From Odiellus spinosus (Eukaryota; Arthropoda; Arachnida; Opiliones; Phalangiidae), in NCBI GenBank assembly GCA_963920705.1, contig OY987227.1, positions 22,159,434 to 22,223,433 on the forward strand: a stretch of DNA of 64,000 bases, in the 5' to 3' direction. Made by a program: the position numbers and the translations under genes. Below, in pieces: positions 53,460-64,000 of the stretch; the first letter of the stretch is position 1, and each line of letters begins with the position of its first letter. The notes under the pieces were generated by a model that ran no database searches, had not been told where the DNA came from, and saw nothing but the letters and a program-made list of their open reading frames with translations.

Positions 53460-56029
53460 CAGACGACGAATGATAAAACTCTTCGTCGTTAATATTTCCC
53501 CTCAACAAAATACGGAATATCTAAGACTCGAGAGGATTTGTCAGCAAAGAGAATCTTAAAGCGGATTGATACGAAAGGTTAAATCCCTTAGGAATAAGAG
53601 TAGGTTGCTGTCAATTAATCTCGAATTATATATTCAATTACATCCTTGAAAGGGGCCTAAATTACCATTTGAAAATTTTAGTTTCTACCGACATTTATAG
53701 CCCTTCCTATTTCAATATCTTCCCAAGTTTAAAGTACTACCTATATATAAAATAAGACCATTAAACCATTTATGGTCTGAAGCAATAGAGAGAGAAAAGT
53801 TGGAACACGTCTGTTAGGTGGCAAGTGTAGAACTGGTAATAAAGTTATTACGAGTGTTTATTTCTCGCTGCCTTCAACTAATCGCCTCTAAAAACAGTGT
53901 AAAGAAAGCTACAACAACGCCAAAATTCCTGGCATTTCGATCGGAAGATCTCTAGTTGGTACAAAACCAAATTACGTAAAACTTTTCGTGGTCGCGAAAA
54001 AATTCGAATAGAATGAACCAAATTTTTCTAGTGGAATTTGTTTAACAGAAAAATACGTGTATTGGATACTGTACTGTTTCCCTGAGGGCTACTCAGTACT
54101 TTACAGACACTGATAGTATATAGACAAGAAATCAGTCAGGAAAAACCGCTCTCTATATATATAGCTTTGCCCTGTTCACTTTTGGTATTTACCAATTATT
54201 TTTCCATTAATTTTACTGTGTATATTTTTACCCTAAAAGGAAAAAAGGCGTTGAATTTAGAGAGCGAGTTCGGTCTATAGGGGCCAGTTTTTGATTTTCC
54301 CAGAGTTTTGTAACATTTTGAGTGTTATCATTTTTGGTCAAAACAATTCTCTAATTTTGTCAAATAAAACTTAAAAATTCCCTGATATTTCCATGTTTTT
54401 ACTGTTTCTATGGTTCTTCGCAGTTATCTGACAAGCCACCTTATTTTTTAATTTGATTATAGCCACAAGTAAATGATACTTCAAGTTTACAGCAAGGCAT
54501 ATTATGATTGGTATGTGGTTCTGAAAATTTTTTCGTCAGAGCTCTCGCCCGAGGAGAGAGGAAAGAAAATCCAAAAACAAGGTCGAGATACGGAATTCGA
54601 AATTGTCCTCTAGCGGCTGAGATTGGAACTAAGTAGGTGGTCCTAACTAGGAATATAATACTCGTGCCTCTGGAACAGAAAATTGTATTCCCCCAACACG
54701 AGCTGCGCGATTCATCTACGGCTGACTCGGTCGAGCCAAAATTGACGGACATAGTAGGTAGCGCCATCATATGATAGGCGTAAGAAGCTCGAAATATAAA
54801 ATAAAATATATAATATGTAATAAAATTAGTCTGCTATATAGTATTTCAAATTAAAATGAGGATATATTGCTGTTTCGATAATTATCGTAGCGATTTTAGC
54901 TGCCAGAAGAATTTAACTTTTCATAAAGTTTAAAAACCTGTACGAAAATAGAAATATAGTTTCTAAATTTTTCCGTTAGGTGGCAGTCTATAGTTATGTC
55001 ACGCACATTTCAGTATGCCGTTCATGCAACGCTTGCTTTCTTCTCCAGAGGTCCCCCTTCATCCTCCTAGGTCCTAATATTGCGCCGAACTCTCTAGACG
55101 TTTACGGGGGTGAAAATGTATGGACAGAAAACAACTCTCCCCTCTCTCTCGCGAAACGAAGGAGCGTGTCTCGCCCGGCCGTCGCGATTTCAAGTCTGAT
55201 TTAATCTAGAAAGAATATACTGGGTCCGGCCGCCTTTCTATACAAATTTCGGAATACTTAGGGTGAAACCATGGACTGAGAAAATCGGACTCGCTTCAGT
55301 GTGTCGTCTTATAAACTTGAATGATCATTTACTTATGGTATAGCTAAAGGCGTGTTAAAGGCTATACGAGTTAGGGTAGGAAAAAAAAAAGGTTAGAGGA
55401 AAAGATTCAAAGACTAGAAAGAAGCGGTATAGGGTTAGCGTTGAATTTACGATGAAACGAAAGAGGGATTTGTGATGTCGTAAAAGACGCTCTCTCGAGC
55501 GACATGGTGCGTGCAAGAAGGGGAATGAGTATATAGTTTGTAGGATTAGATCGGACAATTATCCAGTTGACGCGTAATCGTCTGGTTAAAATGAACAGAG
55601 CGAGACTAAATTAGCGGTTCACCCCCGTTTTGGTATATTATACGCGGTGCATGAAGAGAAATTGCCAAACCCGTGTAAAATTTCAAAGTGATGATGAAGC
55701 GCGAAGGGAAATTAATGTTATAATCGATTTTCCATTTCTAAAAGTGTCTAGGTATATATAGAGGGGTAGAATATTTGTCGTTTGAGATTGCGCCAAGATT
55801 TTGGAGTTTTAAAAGAGAGGATGAAGAGGAAAACCGAGTAATTTTTCATCGATTTAACTGGTATGTTTTTGGTTCAAAAAAGGTCTCTGAATTGTGCAAA
55901 AAATTGGTTAAAGATTTAAACTTTAGCAGTAAATTAATAGACACGTAAAGAATTCCGACCAATGAAGAAACCTTTTCCCGCAACAAGTGTCACTGTTAGA
56001 GTTACCGTGTGATTTAGAGCTCAATGCAT
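53460..56029. other. Unassigned; possible 3' region, then single-copy sequence
   Basis: It begins with the hairpin at 53463-53487 and has AATAAA at 53838-53843, which would fit a 3' UTR if the exon at 53344 is real. A short TTCCCTGATATTTCC near 54376 is a family B-type remnant. A GC-richer patch at 54960-55210 carries a 74-codon frame, and 54441-54770 (minus) a 109-codon frame. Neither is recognised. Confidence 0.35.
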
Positions 56030-56046
56030 GGATCCGTCGCTTTTGA

Positions 56047-56133
56047 AAGTAATCGCTAAAAGGTAATCGAGTAATCGATTACTTTAGCTAGTAATTGTAA
56101 TCGGTAATTGAACCTTTCTGAGTAATCGGATCT
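56047..56133. repeat. Degenerate GTAATCG-type repeat with palindrome
   Basis: GTAATCG or a close variant occurs about six times, including the palindrome GTAATCGATTAC near 56081. GATCCG at 56030 and CGGATC at 56127 could be ends of a small element. Similar GATTACGCGTAATC motifs occur near 44115. Confidence 0.5.
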
Positions 56134-56729
56134 AACACCATTGTCATTGGTCAGAATCCTTTAAAAAATTCACTCGATATTCCTCTCCAACCTGCCTTTA
56201 AACCAAACTTTTTGGAGATTGAAATTTCAAAATAAAATTCTTCCGAGTGATCACCGAACATTAACAATTATTTGATTATGTCTCATAATACAAAGTTGAC
56301 GTCATTAGGAGACGTTTTTCTAGCATCTTGGATTTTTGTTGAGAAAGATATTTACTGAAATATTACTAAGACAGCTATGAAGTAGCCGTCTTTTCATTAA
56401 TAATAATAAGTAATAATATATGTTCGACATGGCAAATAAATCTCAATTTATGATACTAAGAAGTTTTTAAAACCTAATTTCGAAACATATTTTCCAAGTA
56501 AACAAGGTAAAAAAAAAATAATAATAAAAAAGAAATAAAAATTTGGAATTCTGGGTAAAACTAACTCTGAGTTTTTTTAAATTTAAGCACATTTCCATGC
56601 ACGAGTATCTAAATTTAAAGCACAAGAAACTACACTAGTAAAAAAGCTTCTTAAAAGCTTTTTTCATTCATTTTCCCTAGGCTCGGCTTCATATACCAAG
56701 AGCTAAGAACCTATTTTGAAAACTTTTAT
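56134..56729. other. Unassigned AT-rich sequence
   Basis: No supported frame or repeat. The TTAA at 56730-56733 begins the next element. Confidence 0.45.
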
Positions 56730-56733
56730 TTAA

Positions 56734-57138
56734 AGTGAGGCTGTCCAAGTAGAAAATGAGTTGGAATTTTTGAAAATGTCGTTCACTACTATCCAAAATA
56801 TGTCATAGAAAAAAAAATACGGTAACAGTAATAATACATATTTTAGAATCGCCATTTTCGAAAATTTAAAAATAAAAATTCTCCGCATTACTATTATAGA
56901 GCTATTACAGAGCCTATACAGTTGATTATCACACGTTTTGGCACGTGCCAAGGTTGCTTTCGCGGGGCTTTTTTCGTAAAAGTACTTAGAATCTTTCGTA
57001 TCAAAATTATCGTAAAATTACGTTCTAGAAATAAACTACGTCATTTTCATTTTGAAGTTTCATGAGAACGCTTCTACCCAGAGGTACAAAGCGAAATATA
57101 ATCCATGGGCATTCGTAAACAATTGTGATAGCCTCACT
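56734..57138 (+). mobile_element. Family E MITE, best-ended copy (405 bp)
   Basis: TTAA on both sides (56730-56733, 57139-57142). Ends AGTGAGGCTGTC and GATAGCCTCACT are complementary over about 11 bases. The interior shares GCTTTTTTCGTAAAAGTACTT, ACTACGTCATTTTCATTTTG and ATAATCCATGGGCATT with 32444-32736 and 42708-43092. The 73-codon minus frame at its left end is a by-product. Confidence 0.85.
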
Positions 57139-57142
57139 TTAA

Positions 57143-59129
57143 TTAAGAAACTTATGGAGAAACACAAAATAGGAAAATGTCTTCGTCAGTCCGAATTAGT
57201 ACAAAAATATGGTAAAACGGTAAATTAAACCTAAAATTAAAAAATTACCTAAAACCAAAAGATTATTTCACAAAATATGAAGGAAATATTAGAGTTGAGG
57301 AATTTCTACTACTTCTAGCACTAACTAGTCTAATTAAGGGTCTATTTTTAGTATTCAACGAATCAATCAAATTGTAGCGTAACTACGTCATTTCCACTGC
57401 CCCTTTAATAATGAAAACCAACTGACAAACGCACCCTCTCTGCCGTCATTCTTACTCCTCCTTATACTAGTTACATTCTTCCTTTACTGCAGGCTTTTGA
57501 GTGAAATTTAAAAATGTCCCGAAATCGCGGAGGCGACAAAAGGGGTGGTATAATAATGGGTGCATACTGATGGTAGAGAGAGGCCCTGCTACTCTTTTCA
57601 AAGGATGTTGCATCTCTCATTGTTTCACGGGGTTTTCAACACCCCCCCTATAAAAAAGGGCTTCGAATACCCCCTTGTACACCCCTTCTCTTTCATACAT
57701 GGATTTTTCCTACCACAAAAACAATTAGTGGGCAAAGGCATAATTAAAGCTCCCTTTTTCCCTCATTTTACTCGCTTTCATTCCATTTTTTAGCTACATC
57801 CGTTTAAAAGAATAGTTTTTGCGGCGTGCTACTCGTTTATTAATAACTAGAAAAGTGCCGTTGACGTCTGTTGGTTTGAAAAAAAAGAAGCCAAATTGGC
57901 TGCTGTGTAGGATTTAGATGCAGCAAGGACATAAGTGGATCATCTCGAAGTATAAACAGACCTTTCCTATTCAATATTGTCTTATTGGAGTATGAATTAA
58001 ATCACGATGTCTTTACTCGTAGATAATTCGAGTTGACACAGACTACATTTTCCTCTAAAGTTTAAGGTTTAAGATCTGTGTTTTTCCCATTCTTCCATGT
58101 ATACATATTGTATTAGGGTAATCAATCGTATATATTTATCACAGCCGATCAAACTTCAAGAGATGTTTAATAAAAATTCCCTACAGAGGGGCCAGCACTT
58201 GAAGCGTCATTTTTACCCCTCCCCAGTTCTAGGAAAAACAATACTTCTGGCGGAAAAACAACCTGTAGGGTCTATTCAGTGGAAAACCTCAGGCGGATTG
58301 ATACAAAATTCAAAACTTCATAAGAAAATAGTGTCAACAGGGGCAAAGTTTACCAATTCAACTTTGGTTTCCCAACTCTGGTGGGGGGAGATGGTGGTTG
58401 AGCCTCCTCCCTGCCGCCTTCCTCGCTTCGAGATTTTTTTTTTATCATGGTTCTAACGGTGCAGACATTACAATGGACTCACCACCTTGTTTTTATCTCG
58501 GGTTCATTGGGAGAGTTTTTGAAAAGAGAAGGTCTTCTCTTGATGGCAAATAACTAAAGGGTAGCGAGGCGAATGGACAGATGAGGGGAGGAATGAATCT
58601 AGCGAATTAAGAAAGAATAGGAGGAGTAGGAGGCCACCCGTTAATAAGTAAATACGACTAATTACCAAAAGTTTACCAGAGAAATAAGGACGACGAAAAT
58701 TTCTTGGTTTTACTACGCTTTGGGGGAAACAAAGTCGTCCTACGCCGCGTGTATGGAGAGTTTTTAGTACGATCTAACTCCAGCTGGACAATTAACGTGG
58801 GAAACAGGGTTAATTTCGGAGGGCAAACGCGTAATAGCTCTCGTTATTCCGTCAATACGTTCCGGCGCTATACTAATATTTGGGAAATATACATTCGCAT
58901 GGTTGAATGAACTTGTAAATGGCGAGGGTAAATGGTCAATTTTTATAGAAGAGAGTTGCATGCAGGGTTTCTATATACATAAGACACTATAGTCACGACA
59001 TTTGACTACTACGAAATTATGTTAAGAGCTAACTAAAAAAATATCATTATGTATGGAATCCTGGTCGCATGTCGACGTCAGGAGGGAAGGGGGTCTTACT
59101 AGTTTGTCCATTTTTTTGGGTTTTTGCAA
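57143..59129. other. Unassigned sequence
   Basis: Frames at 57560-57793, 58097-58456 (119 codons) and 58704-58910 on the plus strand have no recognisable domain or splice context. No repeat partner was noticed. Confidence 0.4.
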
Positions 59130-59765
59130 ACCAATCAAGCAAACCTTGCTAAACTTTAAAAAATAAGTTTCCTAAAATAATTTTTGAAAAACAAAATTTG
59201 CGTCAAAACTACAAGTGGATGATGGATGGAAATTGGGCTTGGTTTGCAGACTGGATTTGCAAAACTATTTGGGCAAAAAAAAAAAAAAAAATAGGATGGG
59301 TAAAATTTAGGCAAGGTTTCATAATTTGATGGAAATTTGATGAAAATTTGATGAATGGATAAAAGTTGCACAAGGCTTGCTGTTTTGTTTCTTTTACCAG
59401 ACTAAATCTGTAAGTCTTATTGTCCAAGTTTCATCCACCCTATATATAATAGTTTTACCAAATTATATTTGCAAACCAAATCGGCCAACCTTATCCATTT
59501 TTTATCCACACCTATTAGGCCCAAATCAATTTTGCAAACCAAATCTACAAACTATGCCCAACTCTTGTTAAATCAAGTCTGTAAACCCTACCCAGCTTCC
59601 TTTCACCTAATTAAGCCAAACACTTTGGCAAACCAAGACTAAAAATCTTGACAAACCTTTACCCATCTAATAGTTTATTCAAATTATTTTTGCAACCTAA
59701 ATCTGCAAACCTCGCTTCCTAAATCCATCTAAATTGCCGAAATTCTTTTTGAAACCTAAAAATTG
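59130..59765. repeat. Degenerate foldback minisatellite (family L)
   Basis: The left part (about 59210-59390) carries GGGCTTGGTTTGCAGACTGG and GGATTTGCAAAACTATTTGG. The right part (about 59440-59765) carries the complement type, GCCCAAATCAATTTTGCAAA and CAAATCTGCAAACC, several times with 40-60 base spacing. An A run lies at about 59276-59291. The layout of opposed arrays resembles 14644-15484. Open frames here (59156-59427 minus, 59377-59571 plus) are products of the repeats. Confidence 0.65.
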
Positions 59766-59785
59766 ACGGACAGATTTAGAATTAG

Positions 59786-60120
59786 CAGAAGCCGATGAAA
59801 CCCTCCTTTGAAGTCTATTACTCCCGGGTCTTGTCTACCCCTCTCTGTATGGGTTAGTTTCAAAAAGCGCGATTCGTACGCCTCCTAACGGTAGATATTT
59901 TCGGAGCGGGAGTTCGTCGAGCGAATATCTCTAGCAACCTTGGAGTTCGTCAAAAAAATCGTCGTTTGTGGAGAGAGAGAATTTCCAATTTTCCGTAGAC
60001 AGGGGGTATGAAGTTGGACCCCTCCGATCTCGTAAAATCGTGAATTTTACCCATACAGAGAAGAACGCTATATGGAACATTAGAGTAGTAGACTTCAAAG
60101 GAGGGTTTCATCGGCTTCTG
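59786..60120 (-). mobile_element. Family C MITE, copy 5 (335 bp)
   Basis: It starts CAGAAGCCGATGAAACCC and ends with the complement, in reverse orientation like the copy at 5918. There is a perfect 7-bp duplication GAATTAG (59779-59785 and 60121-60127). It is almost identical to the copy at 5918, and a few bases are missing near CGTCAAAAAAATCG. Confidence 0.95.
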
Positions 60121-60127
60121 GAATTAG

Positions 60128-61969
60128 CTATTAGCATGAGCTTCTCAAAAGCAACTTCATCTTTGAGCTAGGTCTCTTATCTCTAAAACTATTGGTAAAA
60201 ATATGGTAAAACTGTGAGGTTATTCCTCAAACTGCACTTAACAAAATTGGATATATAGGAATGGTTTCTGGTTTTGGATCGAAGCTCCATTCGCCGGATG
60301 CTAATTATTATAATTCAATTTTCCAAGAAGTTTCTGATCAGCCTTACGCAACGTATGTTAATTTTCAACAGCTAAAAGTTTTAGTAGTATACCGAAAAGC
60401 CCCCATTGGACTCGGAACTATAACAATTGAATTTTAGAACTAACAGCGAAATAGCCCGTGCAATTTTAGCATATTCGAAGAAGACCAAGATTCAATTTAG
60501 GTTCCGGTTCAATAAGGCAATTGTTGAAAACCGGAGTGTAAAATTATATTGAAGGGAGGGTAAAGTCGAAAATCTAGCAATTTCTTATCCATTCTGCAAC
60601 AATCAGCCCAGTTTGAGTAATAAAACCTTAGAGAAGTGTCTTTGAAGTTTACACTCCCATTAAAGAGAAAAAAAAAAACAATCGAATGAAATGGTTCCAA
60701 TAGACGAACCACAATTTCGATAAAGAAATAATCTTTTCGCCCTCCCTTTAAAATACGAACCGTATTTGAATATAAAACTAAAAGGAGCGATGCACTATTT
60801 AATAAACTTTAAAATTCAACTCGAAAGCAAAAGAAAATGTCAGACGCCTTATTAGCGTAAGGGCTCGGCTTATAAGGGCAGGCAGAAATAAATTGTAAAA
60901 TGGGGCGACGTTGGAAAAATTAAATTTCCGTTCCTGACCAGACCAACAATATAAAGCTGAACTATAGTAACATTTCACGTTGAGTTGGCGGCACGGGTAA
61001 AGCTATAGGCTTCATGTATCTCTAAGTCAACAAATTACAGGGATAACAGGGTAACCTAGCTTTACGCGTGTATGCCATTTCAAAGTGGAAATTACTACAT
61101 AAAGTATAGGAAGTTTTTAATCATGAGCGCGAGTAATAAAGTTAATTTTTGGCGAAGTAGCAATATGTTAAGCCTAATATAAAATTCGTGTACCAAATGT
61201 AAAATTAATCTAACCTCGAATTTTAACAATATAGTTAACAGAAATGATTTATTGCAGCATATACTACATATTCACCGAAAAAAAAAGGCCTGTTCTCAAA
61301 TTTTCACTAAATCCGGGAAGAAAAATGGATAATACATCATTTTCGGAACAATTACGTGCCAGACGTCATTACGCTGTAGAGGTTAAAGAATATCGTTCAG
61401 TATATTTCAACGAAAAGAATCCGGTTATTTGAGAATTAGTTTCCGGTTAGTTTTTTTATCGGCAACTTGTTAATTGAACGCATTTTTGGTACTTTGTATA
61501 AAAGCGTTTTCATTTTTTCAACCTCGTGGCAAAGGCTTAAGTAATTATAGCTAATAGTGATTACGATCGGTTTTAAAGAAATATTAGCTTTCACTAATTT
61601 ATAACTATTTATCACTGATAATAATACGTTTTAATCTCGGTTATAATTTACTCGAGGAACCGAAGGTGTTAGGTTGAAGAAATGGTAACATTTTTAAGTG
61701 AGAAACTAATGAGATAACTGGTCTGAATGTATTTGTTTTGTCCATGACAAAAGGATGAATGAAACAGGACAAAAAGTGTTTAAGTCTTTGAGTATATTCT
61801 AAATCGCTCTGAATTGTGAAGAATATTTAAAATGAAAAGTTTTGGCATGAAATTAGCAGCCACTCCAATCCAATCACAAGACAGCCACATTTTTGTGGTA
61901 ATTAACAAACGCGATATAGGTTCGTGTGCAAAGAAAAGTTGTACAAGTTTATGATAGAAAAGTATTTAA
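60128..61969. other. Unassigned sequence
   Basis: Frames at 60509-60712 (minus) and 61244-61432 (plus) are unrecognised. A near match to the I-SceI homing site lies at 61038-61055 and is described separately. Confidence 0.4.
61038..61055 (+). other. Near match to the I-SceI homing-endonuclease site
   Basis: CAGGGATAACAGGGTAAC matches the 18-bp I-SceI recognition site at all positions except the first and last (16 of 18). The natural I-SceI site is in mitochondrial large-subunit rRNA around the peptidyl transferase centre, so this could be a scrap of organelle-type rRNA sequence. The flanks do not look like rRNA, so coincidence is possible. Confidence 0.5.
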
Positions 61970-61976
61970 GGAATAC

Positions 61977-62312
61977 CAGAAGCCGATGAAACCCTCCTTT
62001 GAAGTCTACTACTCCAATGTTCCATATAGCGCTCCTCTCTGTATGGGTAAAATTCCCAATTTTACGAGATCGAAGGGGTCCTACTTCATACCCCCTGTCC
62101 ACGGAAAATTAGAAATTCTCTCTCTCCACAAACGACGACGTTTTTGGACGAACTCCAAGGCTGCTAGAGATATTCGCTCGACGAACTCCCGCTTCGAAAA
62201 CATCTACCGTTAGGAGGCGTACGAATCGCGCCTTTTGAGAATAACCCATACAGAGAGGGGTAGACAAGACCCGGGAGTAATAGACTTCAAAGGAGGGTTT
62301 CATCGGCTTCTG
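61977..62312 (+). mobile_element. Family C MITE, copy 6 (336 bp)
   Basis: It starts CAGAAGCCGATGAAACCC and ends GGTTTCATCGGCTTCTG. There is a perfect 7-bp duplication GGAATAC (61970-61976 and 62313-62319). Full length. The 95-codon plus frame and two minus frames through it recur in other copies only through shared descent. Confidence 0.95.
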
Positions 62313-62319
62313 GGAATAC

Positions 62320-62639
62320 CTGTCTCTCCATGGAAACAACTAAAAAAGACAAACGAACTTAGGTATTTTCTATAATGTCTACAAATCCTCATATTCTTGG
62401 ATTTTCAAGAACAATCGATAAAGAATGGACATTTTATCCGGTTTCATTCTCCCTTAATCGCTCGTTATAAAGACGCTTTGTAGAAGGCGAAGCTTTTGTC
62501 GAAAAAATTAAGGTTTAAAAATCGAAAGAATAACACTTGAAGTATCAAGTACGTAGCCAAACCACCGTAAAACTTGGCATGGGTTAAATTTAACCGTTCT
62601 TAACATAATATTTTGGGACTTCGAGACACTTGACATCAT
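62320..62639. other. Unassigned sequence
   Basis: AT-rich, with no supported feature. Confidence 0.5.
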
Positions 62640-63060
62640 CGCGGGCGCGAAACGTATTGTCTCTTATAAAAGCCAAGAAAGACCACCATCCCCTACACGT
62701 ACAACTACTTGGAAAAGTTAGCCGCGCTAGTAATTAGGAAAAACACGGGAAAGCGGCGACAACTGGGTAAAACTACACTATAGCTGCTATAGCTACTCGA
62801 AAGCTTCCTAGGAGACGTTAAAAATCTCCCGAGATGCGACGACGGGAAAAGGAATCTTCACCAGCCTGCAACTTTTAAAAGAGAAGCTCGGGGAAAATAC
62901 GTGGGAGGTTCCCGGACGCGAGCGAATCGCGAGTCCAACCTCTTTAATCTTTTCTTCCCATTCCCGCCGGAAGCTCGAGAGACAATCTTCCTTCTCGCGG
63001 ACGCGCTGACAAAACGGACACTGTATTAAGACTAATTTGGCCCCTATAATTTGGGAGGAG
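62640..63060. promoter_or_regulatory. CpG-rich stretch with a TATAAAAG box
   Basis: It begins GCGGGCGCGAAACG. TATAAAAG lies at 62665-62672, followed by CG-dense sequence such as GGACGCGAGCGAATCGCGAG near 62914. The position and composition fit a promoter reading to the right, but no clear initiator or first exon was identified. Confidence 0.25.
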
Positions 63061-64000
63061 ACGGAAGTAGCTCTAGCGTCTCCAGCCTAGACAATTTTGA
63101 CAAATACCGTCCCTTCTCTAAATCTTTCTAGGAGTATCAATTAAATTTCAATAATGACTGTCTTTTGGAAAATGGCGCAATAATGATACACCTGTCATAT
63201 TATTGACGACCCGTTGTTTACCATTAAAACTTATAACTAACGCTTATATCAAGAACACATTAATTAAACCTTATATAGAACATAAGGTAGAATCTTGGAG
63301 GAACTGGAAGGGAAGTGGGTACTGACAATTTTTTACTATCAATGTGGATCCATGATGTCTCCTTTCCCACCAACTGCGCGGTTTAAAAAGATGAAAGGAG
63401 TAAAACTAACTTCGAATAAGCACTGAAGCAGTCGATAATTCCTCTAACTCACTCCTCCAAGATAAAATCCCCCTCTTACTCTCATCTCACAAGACGGGGT
63501 TCGTACAAAATCAAAATTTTCTAATGAATATTTTTCGACATTTCAAGGAAAACCAACGTTCCCGTGTTTAAAAATAGAAAAGCTCGTTATAACTTCGTTT
63601 TCTTTTATTATTAATTAGCGAAATCGTACTAGTACCTCAATAATTCACATCCCAATTATTTCTCAGTATTTCTAAAAAATTCCCTGTTATTCCCTTACTT
63701 TTCCTATACATTTTTAAGGCGCGTTTTAAAGATTTTTTGGCCAAAATTGTTACTTTTTCGTCGTAAATATATTAATTTTCCCACTATTTTTTTTAGTCAA
63801 AAACAATTTAATTGAACGGGGCTTAGTTCATTACCTCGGCTACCAAAATTTTAAAATTAAACTTCTCCAAGAACGGTTAAAAACGGTTTCAAGAGTTTTT
63901 AACTTTTAAATGTTTCAATATCCCTTTAAAAAAACAACAACAGACTAACGTTTAAACTAAATAAAATAAAGATAATTTATATGCAGAAAAAGAAAGCCAT
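63061..64000. other. Unassigned sequence to window end
   Basis: AT-rich. AAATTCCCTGTTATTCCC near 63678 is a short family B-type remnant. AACGGTTAAAAACGGTTTC near 63873 recalls the family A interior. No gene. Confidence 0.45.

Noticed and set aside
54441-54770. 109-codon minus-strand open frame
   Set aside because: Mixed composition but no domain I know. It could be a decayed coding remnant, but nothing in the sequence shows it.
58097-58456. 119-codon plus-strand open frame
   Set aside because: No recognisable domain, ordinary AT-type codon use and no supporting splice or promoter context.

Overview
This window looks like gene-poor, AT-rich nuclear DNA from an invertebrate animal. No bacterial gene layout, operon, tRNA, rRNA or recognisable protein family is visible. 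Almost every open frame under 180 codons is either chance or a by-product of a repeat. Short runs of TTAGG (four units at 14890-14909, a shorter run at 19731-19743) match the classic arthropod telomere unit, so an arthropod is my best guess. That is an inference from very few bases, and no species can be named.

What the window does hold is a dense set of non-autonomous DNA elements. I name the families A to L for this report. Three families end in CA(A)GAAG or CAGAGG and leave 7-bp target duplications: C (six copies of about 337 bp), H (three of about 281 bp) and I (three of about 400 bp). Two families sit on TTAA: D (foldback, ends TTAAAGGGAG, like the T2/Kolobok signature) and E (ends TTAAAGTGAGG). 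Family A (four copies plus a cousin at the left edge) appears to use TA. Family G has 8-bp duplications like hAT elements. Family B carries TTCCCTGACTTTTCC minisatellite units. J and K are single-copy inverted-repeat elements. No transposase is present, so all must have been moved by enzymes encoded elsewhere.

Tandem arrays form the second layer: a 175-bp unit (722-1345), a 30-bp unit carrying AAGATGGCCGC (13366-13755), a 34-bp unit (13760-13965), a foldback minisatellite (14644-15484), a 33-bp unit (25641-25915), a 35-bp unit with about 29 copies (38278-39256), and a second foldback array (59130-59765, family L).

Layout: 0-11.7 kb has the A cousin, tandem DNA, B, C and D copies. 11.7-18 kb has the three I copies around the main satellite block. 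18-29.7 kb has J, A, H nested in E, a CpG/purine-rich island and D. 30-37.7 kb has A, G, E, H, C and K copies. 38-48.3 kb has the large minisatellite, G, D, E and C copies, and a CpG-rich stretch with an RFX-type X-box palindrome. 49-64 kb is sparser, with C, E and G copies, one plausible terminal coding exon (53344-53459) and two TATA-containing stretches.

Genes working together cannot be described, because no complete gene is supported. The window is best read as intergenic or intronic sequence shaped by waves of small transposons.
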